From an uncultured Solirubrobacteraceae bacterium (GTDB taxonomy: Bacteria > Actinomycetota > Thermoleophilia > Solirubrobacterales > Solirubrobacteraceae), in contig CADCVR010000019.1 of assembly GCA_902806205.1 (NCBI GenBank), positions 20,046 to 84,045 of the forward strand: a stretch of 64,000 bases of DNA. The letters are read 5' to 3'. Below the pieces are notes generated by a model. That model ran no database searches. It was given only the letters and a program-made list of their open reading frames with translations, and was not told the DNA's origin. This document shows positions 42,941 through 51,431 of this stretch, piece by piece. The position numbers were made by a program, and so were the translations under genes. Position 1 is the first letter of the stretch. Every line of letters begins with the position of its first letter.

Positions 42941-43704
42941 CGGGCCGCGACCAGGGTGCGCGCCGCGTGGAGGTCGGCGTCGTCGTCGATCTCGACCCAG
43001 CCGCCGGGAGGCATCGCCCAGATGTGCCACGGGTGCCCGCCGGCGGCGGTGCCACCCACGGCGCCCTCGTACCACTCGTCCGCGCATTCCGGGCGGTCGA
43101 CGAACGCCTCGAGCGCAGCGCGCAGCGCCGCGAGCACGGGGCCCCGGGCCATGAGCAGACCGACGTACTCGCCGACGGGTTCGTCGACGCCTGCCTTGCC
43201 GATGCGCGTCAGCGTGCCGTCGGCTCCCCGCTCGACCTTCATCGACTCCTCGGTCAACTGGCCGTCGAGGTCGACCGCCAGCAGCCCGTCGGCCGGGCCC
43301 GTGGCCGCCTCGACCAGGAAGGCGGCGACCTGCTCGGGAGAGGCCAGGAGGTCGGCGTTGACGACCGCGACGGGCCCGCCGGGGGGCAGCTCGCGCAGGG
43401 CGCGCAGCAGCGACCACCAGTTGTTGAGCTCGGCGAACTCCGGGTTGGGCACCGAGCCGACGCGCTGCGGAAGCGAGGCCAGCTCCGCCTCGATCGCCGC
43501 AGCGGCGTGGCCCGTGACGACACTGACCGACGCGACGGCTCCGCCGGCACGAGCGGCACCCTCGAGGTGGCGGTCGGCCAGCGTCCGCTCCCCGACCCGG
43601 AGCAGCCACTTGGGCGTGGCGTCGCCGAGCTCCCCGAGGCGGCTGCCGCGGCCGGCGGCCAGCACGACGACGTGGACGGGATGCGAGGGGGGAAGGCGGG
43701 TCAC
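42937..43704 (-). CDS. Sugar/alcohol-phosphate nucleotidyltransferase
   Basis: A 255-aa NTP-transferase of the type acting on inositol-phosphate, phosphocholine or related small phosphates. It opens VHVVVLAAGRGSRLGELGDATPKWLL (nucleotide and Lys motifs), has VPNPEFAELNNWWSLLRAL near 105, VAVVNADLLAS (metal Asp) and a late EIDDDADLHAA. Coupled by ATGA overlap to the glycerol-1-phosphate dehydrogenase, it probably makes CDP- or NDP-glycerol from that product. GTG 43704 follows TATTGT (43719-43714) by nine bases, with TTAGCC 17 bases further up, a likely leaderless promoter. Confidence 0.88.
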   Translation of the reverse strand: MTRLPPSHPVHVVVLAAGRGSRLGELGDATPKWLLRVGERTLADRHLEGAARAGGAVASVSVVTGHAAAAIEAELASLPQRVGSVPNPEFAELNNWWSLLRALRELPPGGPVAVVNADLLASPEQVAAFLVEAATGPADGLLAVDLDGQLTEESMKVERGADGTLTRIGKAGVDEPVGEYVGLLMARGPVLAALRAALEAFVDRPECADEWYEGAVGGTAAGGHPWHIWAMPPGGWVEIDDDADLHAARTLVAAR

Positions 43705-43857
43705 AGGTCGTTGACAATATCCCCGTGCCCTCGCAGGGCTAAGCGTCGCGTCTCGACGGCCGAGCCGGCCGGGCGCGCAGCCCGAGCTCGACGCCTTCGC
43801 AGGCCCTGCTCCGACACCTGCGGCCCGAGCGCCCTGGCGGCGCGGCGGAGCCCCGGC

Positions 43858-44559
43858 TCAGGCGGCCGCGGACTCGACCCGCGCGAGGGCGGCGCGGGCG
43901 CGGGCCGGGGCGTCGGTGATCAGGCCGTCGACCCCGAGGGCCGCCAGCCGCAGCAGCTCCGCCGGCTCGTTGGCCGTGTAGGCGCGCAGGCGCAGCCCCC
44001 GCCGGTGCACGGCCCCGACGAGCGCCGCGTCGACGAGCTCGTGGGGCACCCCGACGCCCTCGGCGCCGCGCGCGGCGCGGTCGAGCTGTCGCGCGGTGGG
44101 CCGGCTGGTGTAGAGCGGTGCGACGGCCAGGCCGGGAGCGCAGCGGGCGACGCGCCGCAGCGCGAAGCGGTCGAAGGACTGCAGGACGACGCCCCGCGTG
44201 CCGGTGACCTGGCGCACGACGGCTTCCGCGGGCGCCCCGCCGGGCTTGAGCTCGAGCAGCAGCCGTGCCGCGCCCGCGTAGCGCTCGAGGACCCCGGCCA
44301 GGGTCAGGACCGCGGGCGCGGCCGGCAGGTCGGCCAGGCGGACCTGCGCGACGGGGCGGGGGTCGCCGTGGGTGCGGGCGAGCGTCGGGTCGTGCAGGAC
44401 GACCACGTGGCCGTCGGCCGTCGCGCGCAGATCGAGCTCCAGGGCGTCGGCGCCCTGACGGAGCGCGAGGTCGAACGCGGCGAAGGTGTGCTCCGGAAGC
44501 TCCATCGAGGCGCCGCGATGGGCGATGACCTCGACCCCGGCACCACCGGCGAAACGCAT
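43858..44559 (-). CDS. Glycerophosphodiester phosphodiesterase
   Basis: A 233-aa cytosolic GDPD-family TIM barrel that hydrolyses glycerophosphodiesters to glycerol phosphate and an alcohol. The signature is intact: [20 protein letters not shown] (catalytic His and Arg), [22 protein letters not shown] (Glu, Asp and second His), LLLELKPG and a C-terminal VDGLITDAP. No signal peptide. It lies 153 bp upstream of the nucleotidyltransferase pair with the same orientation, and may recycle glycerol phosphate for it. Confidence 0.93.
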   Translation of the reverse strand: MRFAGGAGVEVIAHRGASMELPEHTFAAFDLALRQGADALELDLRATADGHVVVLHDPTLARTHGDPRPVAQVRLADLPAAPAVLTLAGVLERYAGAARLLLELKPGGAPAEAVVRQVTGTRGVVLQSFDRFALRRVARCAPGLAVAPLYTSRPTARQLDRAARGAEGVGVPHELVDAALVGAVHRRGLRLRAYTANEPAELLRLAALGVDGLITDAPARARAALARVESAAA

Positions 44560-44698
44560 GGACCACAGTTCACTGCGGTGAGCAGGGAAAAACGTGACCG
44601 TCCGGTGACGATGCGGTGACGGTCCTGCGACCGGGCGCGGGTTCGACGATGCTCCCGCGCGCGGTCGGGGTCGCCGCCCCCGCGGCTGACGCGTCCGC

Positions 44699-46330
44699 TC
44701 ACAGCACCTTGGCCAGCGGCACCTCCCGCGCGGCTGCGGGATCGCCGAGCGCCTCCAGCGCGGAGTGCGGGTCGGGCAGCCCGAGCACCGTGCCGTCGTG
44801 CAGGACCATCAGGAAGCGGTCCAGGCGGCGCACGAAGGCGCGGTCGTGGGAGACCGCGACGAGCGTGCCCTCGAAGCTGTCCAGCGCGGACTCGAGCGCC
44901 TCGCAGGAGTCGATGTCCAGGTTGTCGGTCGGCTCGTCGAGCAGCAGGAGGTTGTGGCCCTCGAGCTCCAGGCAGAGGATCTCCAGGCGCGCCTTCTGCC
45001 CGCCGCTGAGCGTGTCGTAGGTGCGCCGCGACGCCTCCTGCAGCCCGTAGCGGGCGAGCGCGGACATGCTCGGCTGCGTCGCGCCGAGGCGCTCCTCGAC
45101 GACCTCGAGCACGCCGCGACCCGCGAAGTCCGAGCGCGCGTTGAGCTGGGTGAACAGGCCGATCGAGACGCGCGGGCCGGTCACGAGCTCCCCCGCGGCC
45201 GGTGGCTGGCCGGCCAGGAGGCGCATGAGGTGGGTCTTGCCGCCCCCGTTCGGACCGATGATGCCGACGCGCTCACCGAAGTGCACCTCGTCGGAGAACG
45301 GCTTGACGAGTCCCGGCACGCCGACGTGCCGCAGGTCCAGCACCCGGCGGGCGGAGTCGGCGCCGCGCAGGCGCACCTTGATCTGCCGCTCGGTGACGGG
45401 CGGCGGGGGCGGCCCGGACTCCTTGAAGCGCTTCCAGCGCGTCTCGAACGCGTCGGCCCGCTTGGCCAGGTCGGGTGAGTAGCGGGCGCGCTCCTTGAAG
45501 GTGCGCACGAGCTCGCGCAGGCGCTTCTCCTCCTCCTGCCAGCGGGCGACCGCGTCGCCGAGCCTGCGCTGGCGCTCCTCTCGCGCCGCGGGGTACGTCG
45601 CGTAGGAGCCGTGGTGCAGCCAGGCGCCGTTGCCCTCCAGGGTGAGGATGACGGTGACCGCCTCGGTGAGCAGGTCGCGGTCGTGGGAGATGACCAGGAC
45701 GGTCTTCTTCGTTCCGGTGAGCTGCCGTTCGAGCTCGCGCTTGGCGGGCACGTCGAGGAAGTTGTCGGGCTCGTCGAGCAGGAGCACCTCGGCGTCGGAG
45801 CGCAGCAGCACGTCGAGCACCAGGCGCTTGCGCTCCCCGCCGGAAAGCGTGATCGCGGGGCGGTCGGCGAGCTCCCGGAAGCCCGCCCGGACGATGCGCC
45901 GGCAGGCAGCGTCCCACTGCGCCTCGAGCTCGTAGCCGCCGAGCTCCGACCAGTCGCCGATCGCGGCGCCGAGCGCCATCCCGGCCGCGTCGTCGCCGCC
46001 GGCCAGCGCGGCCTCCGCGGCGTGCATCCGCTCTCCCGCGTCGCGCAACGCGCCCGTGGTGAGGCCGAGCAGCAGCTCGCGGACCGTGCGGGGATCGCCG
46101 GTGACGCCGACGTCCTGGGGCATGTGCGCCACGCGCCCGCCGACGACCGCTGCGCCTGCGTCGGCGGGCAGCGTGCCCATGAGCACGCCGAAGAGGGTGC
46201 TCTTGCCGACGCCGTTGACCCCGACCACGCCGACGTGCGCACCCGGGGTGATCTTGAACGAGACGTTCTCGAAGAGCAGGTTCCCGCCCGGATGGGCGTA
46301 GGCGAGGTTGGAGGCGCTGACGTGGGACAC
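44699..46330 (-). CDS. ABC-F family ATPase
   Basis: A 543-aa soluble protein with two ABC domains and no membrane part. Domain 1 has GVNGVGKST near residue 40, LSGGERKRL and [11 protein letters not shown]. Domain 2 has [18 protein letters not shown] and [11 protein letters not shown]. Between them a charged linker with [18 protein letters not shown] corresponds to the tRNA-interacting arm. ABC-F proteins act on the ribosome, for example in antibiotic protection or translation tuning. Start GTG 46330 places the first strand properly; earlier codons do not look coding. It follows the glucan operon on the same strand. Confidence 0.93.
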   Translation of the reverse strand: MSHVSASNLAYAHPGGNLLFENVSFKITPGAHVGVVGVNGVGKSTLFGVLMGTLPADAGAAVVGGRVAHMPQDVGVTGDPRTVRELLLGLTTGALRDAGERMHAAEAALAGGDDAAGMALGAAIGDWSELGGYELEAQWDAACRRIVRAGFRELADRPAITLSGGERKRLVLDVLLRSDAEVLLLDEPDNFLDVPAKRELERQLTGTKKTVLVISHDRDLLTEAVTVILTLEGNGAWLHHGSYATYPAAREERQRRLGDAVARWQEEEKRLRELVRTFKERARYSPDLAKRADAFETRWKRFKESGPPPPPVTERQIKVRLRGADSARRVLDLRHVGVPGLVKPFSDEVHFGERVGIIGPNGGGKTHLMRLLAGQPPAAGELVTGPRVSIGLFTQLNARSDFAGRGVLEVVEERLGATQPSMSALARYGLQEASRRTYDTLSGGQKARLEILCLELEGHNLLLLDEPTDNLDIDSCEALESALDSFEGTLVAVSHDRAFVRRLDRFLMVLHDGTVLGLPDPHSALEALGDPAAAREVPLAKVL

Positions 46331-46388
46331 GGTGACCGGAAACGGTGCCAGAGTCGGTCGTGCGCAGGGACCGTGTGCATCCGGCGTG

Positions 46389-47609
46389 CTACGGCAAGCT
46401 CCCGTGCGCAAGCCCCGCGGGCACGCCGAGGGCGAGCAGTGCGTCGTAGTGCGCGCCCGTCTCGCGCGCGATCTCGGTCCAGTCGAAGCGGAGCACGTGC
46501 TCCGAGGCCTCCGCCACGAGGCGGTCGCGCAGGGGCGCGTCGGTGAGCATCCGCTCGATCATCACGCCGAGGTGCTTCGCGTCGCCGCCCTTGAAGCGCA
46601 GGCCGACGTCGTGCGGGACGACCTCCCGGAGGCCTCCCGTGTCGGCGACGATGCACGGGCAGCCGCTGGCCATCGCCTCCAGTGCGACCAGGCCGAACGG
46701 CTCGTAGAGCGAGGGGATCACGCAGAGGTCGGAGATCCGGTAGAGCGAGTGCAGCGCGTCGTCGCCGATCCAGCCGAGGAACGTGCCGTGCGGCGTGAGC
46801 CCGAGCCGCCGCGCCTGCTGCTTGAGCTCGGCCTCGTGGCTGCCGGACCCGGCGATGACGAAGCGCAGCTTGCCGCCCACCGCCGCGAGGGCTCCGTCGG
46901 GACCGGCCAGCGCCTCGAGGGCGTGCTGGAAGCCCTTCTCGTAGACCAGGCGGCCCGTGAGCAGCACGAGCCGCTCGTCGGGGCCGGCGAAGCGGGCGCG
47001 CAGCGTCGTGAGGTCCTCGACGGGCACCAGGTCGGCGGCGTCGATGCCGTTCGGGATGACCGCGATGGCCTCCTCCGGCAGGCCGAAGACGTCGGCGACG
47101 TGCCCGCGCATGTAGTGCGAGCAGGTGATGACGCTGTCGGCGCGGCGGGTGATCCACCGCTCCGCGGCGTGGATGTAGCTCTGCGGGTGCTTGTCGACCC
47201 AGCCCTGGTGGCGGCCGTGCTCGGTTGCGTGGACGGTCATCACCAGCTTGCAGTCGCCCTCGCGGGCCAGCCGGTCGGCGGCCATCGCGACGAGCCAGTC
47301 GTGGCCGTGGACGACGTCGAAGCAGAGCTGCGCGCACAGCTCCTCCCCCGTGCGGACCATGTCGGCGTTCATGTGGTCGATCCACGCGAGGAACCGCCCG
47401 AGCTCCCGCGGCTTGCGCGGCCGTTCGACGCGGTGGACGTGCACGCCGGCGCGGAGCTCGCACGCCGCGTCGTGCCGGGTGCCGCGGGTGAGCACGTGCA
47501 CCTCGGTCCCCTGCGCCGCGAGCTGCTCGGCGAGCTTGGCGACGTGACGCGCCAGGCCCCCCTCGACGATCGGCGGGTACTCCCAGGAGAGGATCAGGAC
47601 GCGGGTCAT
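46389..47609 (-). CDS. GT4 alpha-glucan glycosyltransferase
   Basis: A 406-aa GT-B enzyme of family GT4, glycogen-synthase-like. It starts TRVLILSWEYPPIVEGGLARHV, with the GGL donor loop. Then come HGHDWLVAMAADRLA, IPNGIDAADL, VLLTGRLVYEKGFQHALEAL, and CVIPSLYEPFGLVALEAMASG with the ExFGxxxxE acceptor/donor site. ATG 47609 overlaps the GH57 stop (ATGA). With GH57 and a methyltransferase upstream it matches the Rv3030-Rv3031-Rv3032 order, where the GT4 builds the alpha-1,4-glucan of methylglucose lipopolysaccharide. Confidence 0.92.
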   Translation of the reverse strand: MTRVLILSWEYPPIVEGGLARHVAKLAEQLAAQGTEVHVLTRGTRHDAACELRAGVHVHRVERPRKPRELGRFLAWIDHMNADMVRTGEELCAQLCFDVVHGHDWLVAMAADRLAREGDCKLVMTVHATEHGRHQGWVDKHPQSYIHAAERWITRRADSVITCSHYMRGHVADVFGLPEEAIAVIPNGIDAADLVPVEDLTTLRARFAGPDERLVLLTGRLVYEKGFQHALEALAGPDGALAAVGGKLRFVIAGSGSHEAELKQQARRLGLTPHGTFLGWIGDDALHSLYRISDLCVIPSLYEPFGLVALEAMASGCPCIVADTGGLREVVPHDVGLRFKGGDAKHLGVMIERMLTDAPLRDRLVAEASEHVLRFDWTEIARETGAHYDALLALGVPAGLAHGSLP

Positions 47610-48994
47610 GCGAGCGCGAGGGCGGCGGGTCCGGCCAGCGGGGCGAGGTTGCGCAGCACCGGGGAGGCTATCGACGCGGGTTCGGCCAGGGCCCTGGCGA
47701 GCGCCGCGTGGTGGCCGTCGGACCGCTCGCGCGGGTAGTCGCCCGCGAGCTCGCGCGTCATGAGGAAGGCCCAGTCGGAGGACTGCAGCGCGAGCAGCTC
47801 GCGGAGCGCCCGGGCCGGCGGGTGCGGCCCGGCCGCGACGACCGCGAGCTCGGCGGCGCGGGCGCGCCAGGCGAGCTCCGCGACCCCGGGGTGGTCCCAG
47901 GTGGAGAGGTCGCGCGACGTGCCCCACGTCGTGGTGCCGAGCTGCTCGGGCGGGAGCGGATCGGCGGCACCGATCGCGGCGACCGCCTCGTCGAGCGGCG
48001 TGAGCGCGACGCCCTGCGCCGCGCACTCCGCCACCACGTCGCCGAGCCACCACGGTCCCTCGTACCACCAGTGCCCGAGCAGCTCGGTGTCGATCGCGCA
48101 GACGCATAGCCCGCCGCCGGCGAGCCGCTCGCGGACCTTCGCGACGAAGTGCCACGCGTCGCGGCGGGCCTGCTCCCGCGCCCGGTCCGGGTCGTAGGCC
48201 GCGCCGTCGACCGCCCAGGGATGATGGTCGCGCGGCGAGCGGCGGTGGTAGTCGCGGTAGGCGGCATGCGACGGGTAGCCGCCCGGGCTCCAGACGAGCT
48301 CGACGACCGCACGGTCGATCGGCACGAGCAGCGGGCCGGCGTGGGTGCGCAGCGGCCGCAGCTGCTGCGGCGCGCCGCGGCCGAGGACGTCGGTGAGGTC
48401 GACGCAGACCCTTCGCGCCCCGGCCTGCTCGAGCAGCGGGTCCAGCCACGGCGCGTACGCGCATTCCGGCAGCCAGAAGCCGCCGTCCCAGTGGCCGCCA
48501 CGGCGCGCGCGATGCGCCTCGATGCCGACCTGCAGCTGCAGCCGGACCCCCGCCGCGGTGGCGCAGAGCGGAAGGACCGCGTGGGTGGCCGACGACGTCC
48601 ACGCGGGGGCGAGTGCGTCGAGCAGGCCGCCGGGTCCGAGCGCGTCGAAGCGCCCGAGCGCGCGGACGTAGTCGCCCGCGGCGAGCTCGAGCGCCCGCGC
48701 CTCCCGGTGCATCCCGCGTGCCGCGTAGGCCTCGGCGTCGAGCGCGTGGGAGGCGGGGCGCACGTCGCGCAGGAACGCGGCGAAGCGCTCCCCGACCCCG
48801 GGGGCCTCGAGCTGATCGCCGAGCACGGGCGTGACGGAGACCGTGACGCCGCTGCCCGGCAGCACGTCGAGCAGCGCCAGGTAGGAGGAGGCCATCGCCT
48901 CGAAGAGCCACTCCTCGCCGAACGGCCATGTCCCGAAGCCCTCCACGTAGGGCATGTGGGAGTGCAGGACGATCGCCAGCCGGGCGCTGCTCAC
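47606..48994 (-). CDS. GH57 (DUF1957) alpha-glucan branching enzyme
   Basis: A 462-aa GH57 enzyme. It begins RLAIVLHSHMPYVEGFGTWPFGEEW, the family HSHMPY motif. The nucleophile is Glu177 (FWLPECAYAPW) and the acid/base is Asp302 (IDTELLGHWWYEGP). A C-terminal helical DUF1957 region ends with SSDWAFLMTRELAGDY. It creates alpha-1,6 branches in an alpha-glucan. GTG 48994 overlaps the methyltransferase stop by 4 bp, and the stop overlaps the GT4 start. Slightly shorter than typical (about 520 aa). Confidence 0.93.
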   Translation of the reverse strand: MSSARLAIVLHSHMPYVEGFGTWPFGEEWLFEAMASSYLALLDVLPGSGVTVSVTPVLGDQLEAPGVGERFAAFLRDVRPASHALDAEAYAARGMHREARALELAAGDYVRALGRFDALGPGGLLDALAPAWTSSATHAVLPLCATAAGVRLQLQVGIEAHRARRGGHWDGGFWLPECAYAPWLDPLLEQAGARRVCVDLTDVLGRGAPQQLRPLRTHAGPLLVPIDRAVVELVWSPGGYPSHAAYRDYHRRSPRDHHPWAVDGAAYDPDRAREQARRDAWHFVAKVRERLAGGGLCVCAIDTELLGHWWYEGPWWLGDVVAECAAQGVALTPLDEAVAAIGAADPLPPEQLGTTTWGTSRDLSTWDHPGVAELAWRARAAELAVVAAGPHPPARALRELLALQSSDWAFLMTRELAGDYPRERSDGHHAALARALAEPASIASPVLRNLAPLAGPAALALA

Positions 48995-49794
48995 GGGCGG
49001 CAGAACGCGACGAAGTCCAGCGCGCCCTCGAGCGGTCGGTCGGTGCGCAGGGCGAAGTCGCGCTCGCAGATCGCCGGGGTGAAGCGGTCGTAGAACGCCT
49101 TGGAGAAGCCGAGGCCCCGGTGGATCGCGTCCCACCGCAGGTGCTCGAGTGCGAACGCGTGCGCGGCGAGCTTGCGCGCGTGGAAGAGGCCGTGGATCTC
49201 GGCGGTCCGAAAGTGCGCGGCGCAGAGCGCGCGGAACTCCTCGGGCCGGTACTCCCTGACGTGCCACGGGTTCTCGGACTTCTCGGCGCCCGCGGGCGCG
49301 AGCGTCAGGAGGTTCGGCGTGGAGAGCACGACGAGCGCTTCTTCCCCGCCCGTCCCGACGAGCGTCTTGAAGTGCTCGAGCACGGCGTCGGGATCGGCGA
49401 CGTGCTCGATGGTCTGCAGGAAGACGACGGCGTCGCACGGTTCGGCCCACGTCTCGACGAGGCCGCGTTCAAAGCGCAGGCCGGGCCGGGTGTAGCGCAG
49501 CCTCGCGTGCTCGTGGGCCTCCGGGTTGGCATCGACGCCGACGACCTCGCGCGCCGTGCGGGCCAGCACCGCCGAGCCGTAGCCCTCCCCGCAGGCCATG
49601 TCGACGACATTCAGACCACCGACCCGCGCGCGGATCCACTCGTAGACGACGAGGTGGCGCCGGTACCAGTAGTTCTCCTCGGGAACGTCGGGAAGCGTGC
49701 GCTCCCCGGTCAGCGCGAGCGGCGGGACCCCGGGCGGCTGGCCGCGCTGGAGGTAGATCGGCGGGGGCTCGTCAGGGGCCATGCGGCGGCTCAC
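48991..49794 (-). CDS. SAM-dependent methyltransferase of the glucan operon
   Basis: A 267-aa class I methyltransferase. It has LTGERTLPDVPEENYWYRRHLVVYEW, then VVDMACGEGYGSAVLA (SAM loop), VGVDANPEAHEHA, VFLQTIEHVADP and VVLSTPNLLTLAPAG. First gene of the MT-GH57-GT4 operon, so it probably methylates the glucan or its primer. GTG 49794 is chosen over ATG 49782, because TAGTGG on this strand (49809-49804) ends nine bases before it, the spacing used elsewhere. It is divergent from a second methyltransferase. Confidence 0.88.
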   Translation of the reverse strand: MSRRMAPDEPPPIYLQRGQPPGVPPLALTGERTLPDVPEENYWYRRHLVVYEWIRARVGGLNVVDMACGEGYGSAVLARTAREVVGVDANPEAHEHARLRYTRPGLRFERGLVETWAEPCDAVVFLQTIEHVADPDAVLEHFKTLVGTGGEEALVVLSTPNLLTLAPAGAEKSENPWHVREYRPEEFRALCAAHFRTAEIHGLFHARKLAAHAFALEHLRWDAIHRGLGFSKAFYDRFTPAICERDFALRTDRPLEGALDFVAFCRP

Positions 49795-49803
49795 GGTACT
49801 TCG

Positions 49804-49813
49804 CCACTAGCCT
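49804..49813. promoter_or_regulatory. Overlapping divergent -10 hexamers (CCACTAGCCT)
   Basis: Minus-strand TAGTGG (49809-49804) lies nine bases before GTG 49794. Plus-strand TAGCCT (49808-49813) lies eight bases before ATG 49822. The two overlap by two base pairs inside a 27-bp gap. This is a weaker third case of the layout at 10634 and 40571, because TAGTGG lacks the final T. Confidence 0.4.
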
Positions 49814-49821
49814 GCCGCGCC

Positions 49822-50733
49822 ATGACCGCCCCGCCCACCGCGGAGGAGATCCGCGACGTCAACACCCGCTACCACGACGGCGCCGCCGCGCACTACGACG
49901 CCAAGTGGGGGATCAACTGGGGGGAGGTCGGCGCCCACCAGGTCCTGCTCAAGACGCGCAAGGCGCTCGGCGGCGCGCCGCCGCGCTTCGCCCGATCGCT
50001 GGAGATCGGCGCGGGTACGGGGTATTTCTCGCTGCATCTGCTGAAGGCCGGGATCGTGGAAGCGGCGACCTGCACGGACATCTCCCCCGTCATGCTGGAG
50101 ACGCTGGAGGCCAACGCCGCTGAGCTCGGGCTGTCCGTGGAGACCGTTGCCTGCGACGCCGAGCAGCTCCCGCTCGCCCCGGGCTCCTTCGAGCTGGTGA
50201 TGGGCCACGCCGTCCTGCACCACCTGCCCGACCTCGCGCGGGCCTTCCGCGAGTTCGAGCGCGTGCTGACCCCGGGCGGAACCGTCTTCTTCGCGGGCGA
50301 GCCCTCCCGGACCGGCGACAGGATCGCCAGCGTGCCCAAGCGCGCCGCGAGCTGCATGGCGCCCGCTTGGCGCCGGGCGCTGCGGGCCCGCGAGGCGCCC
50401 GCGGGCCACACGGACGGCGGAGAGCGCAACCACCAGCTCGAGGCATCGGTCGACGTGCATGCGTTCGTTCCCGACGACCTCGTCGGTTTCGCCCGCGACG
50501 CCGGCCTTGAGGATGTGCGTGTCCGCGGCGAGGAGCTGCTGGCCAACTGGTTCGGCTGGGCCAACCGGGCGCTGGAGTCCACCGCGGAGCCGGAGGACGT
50601 GCCCTGGCTGTGGCGCCAGTACGCGTTCCGCGGCTACCTCGCGCTTCAGCAGCTCGACTCGCGGCTGCTGGAGAAGCGGCTGCCGCCGGCGCTCTTCTAC
50701 AACCTGATGGTGAGCGCACGGAAGGCGGGCTGA
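49822..50733 (+). CDS. Class I SAM-dependent methyltransferase
   Basis: A 303-aa methyltransferase of the Methyltransf_11 type. It shows RSLEIGAGTGYFSLHLL near residue 60, CTDISPVMLETLEANA, VACDAEQLPLAPGSFELVMGHAVLHHLPD and VLTPGGTVFFAGEPS. A C-terminal helical extension (residues 185-300) is larger than the minimal fold. It is divergent from the glucan-operon methyltransferase with an overlapping promoter, so both may be expressed under related conditions and could modify the same polymer. Substrate not known. ATG 49822 follows TAGCCT by eight bases. Confidence 0.88.
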   Translation: MTAPPTAEEIRDVNTRYHDGAAAHYDAKWGINWGEVGAHQVLLKTRKALGGAPPRFARSLEIGAGTGYFSLHLLKAGIVEAATCTDISPVMLETLEANAAELGLSVETVACDAEQLPLAPGSFELVMGHAVLHHLPDLARAFREFERVLTPGGTVFFAGEPSRTGDRIASVPKRAASCMAPAWRRALRAREAPAGHTDGGERNHQLEASVDVHAFVPDDLVGFARDAGLEDVRVRGEELLANWFGWANRALESTAEPEDVPWLWRQYAFRGYLALQQLDSRLLEKRLPPALFYNLMVSARKAG

Positions 50734-50836
50734 CGCCGACCGCGCGGGCTGGTTCGCACACGTCGCGAAGAAGGCAGCAGGGTGCCTGCGGTCAGGCTCG
50801 CGAGACCTGTCGTCCGGCCCGCATCACGCGGGAGTT

Positions 50837-50876
50837 CTCCGGCTCGGTCAGCCGCCCTCCGGCTCGGTCAGCCGCC
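50837..50876. repeat. Tandem 20-bp duplication at the 3' end of the DUF4259 gene
   Basis: CTCCGGCTCGGTCAGCCGCC occurs twice without a gap (50837-50856 and 50857-50876). The second copy contains the stop codon and last codons of the DUF4259 gene; the first lies just after it. The protein is unchanged. It looks like a recent slippage or duplication. Confidence 0.9.
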
Positions 50877-51308
50877 GAGACGGTTGCGGAGGTCCTCGAG
50901 CTCGGCGAACCACTCGCGCGAGCCCGCGCCGGCTCCCGCGCTCTGCTCGGCGGACCACAGCTCCTGGAGCTCGGACTCCGGCCCCTCGACGCGGTCGAGC
51001 GCCGCGAGGGCGAGCTCGACGAGGTCATCCTTGCCGGCCGCCGGATGGTTCTTGCCCCAGGCGAGCGCGTGCGGGCCGGAGTTGCCCATCGCGACCGACC
51101 TGACCGGGCGGCCCGCCGCCGCCGCCACGACCTCGGCGGCCGCGAGCGCCGCGGCGCCCTCGTCGGACTCGAGGTACTCGTCCTGCGGGCACGTCGCGGC
51201 AGCCGTGAGCGTGTCGCGGAGCATCGCGACGTCCCCGCCGTCGGCGAGGTCGGCCGCCCAGTCCGAGGCGATGTCGTTCTCGAAGCTGCCCGCTCCCCAT
51301 GCGCCCAT
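50868..51308 (-). CDS. DUF4259 protein
   Basis: A 146-aa protein of the DUF4259 family. It starts MGAWGAGSFENDIASDWAAD, the family signature, contains Ala-rich helices, and has SVAMGNSGPHALAWGKNHP and a C-terminal EWFAELEDLRNRL. Function unknown; relatives appear near toxin-immunity loci but also alone. ATG 51308 follows TACGTT (51321-51316) by seven bases. No obvious partner gene nearby; it is divergent from the alcohol dehydrogenase. Confidence 0.9.
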   Translation of the reverse strand: MGAWGAGSFENDIASDWAADLADGGDVAMLRDTLTAAATCPQDEYLESDEGAAALAAAEVVAAAAGRPVRSVAMGNSGPHALAWGKNHPAAGKDDLVELALAALDRVEGPESELQELWSAEQSAGAGAGSREWFAELEDLRNRLGG

Positions 51309-51431
51309 GGCCCGGAACGTAGCGGCGCGGCTCGAACCGCGTGCGTTCATGCCGGCGCGCCCGGGTAGCGGTCCCGAAGCGTCGCGGCTCGCAGCGCTCT
51401 TGAACGAACCGACCCGAAGGGACCCCCACCC

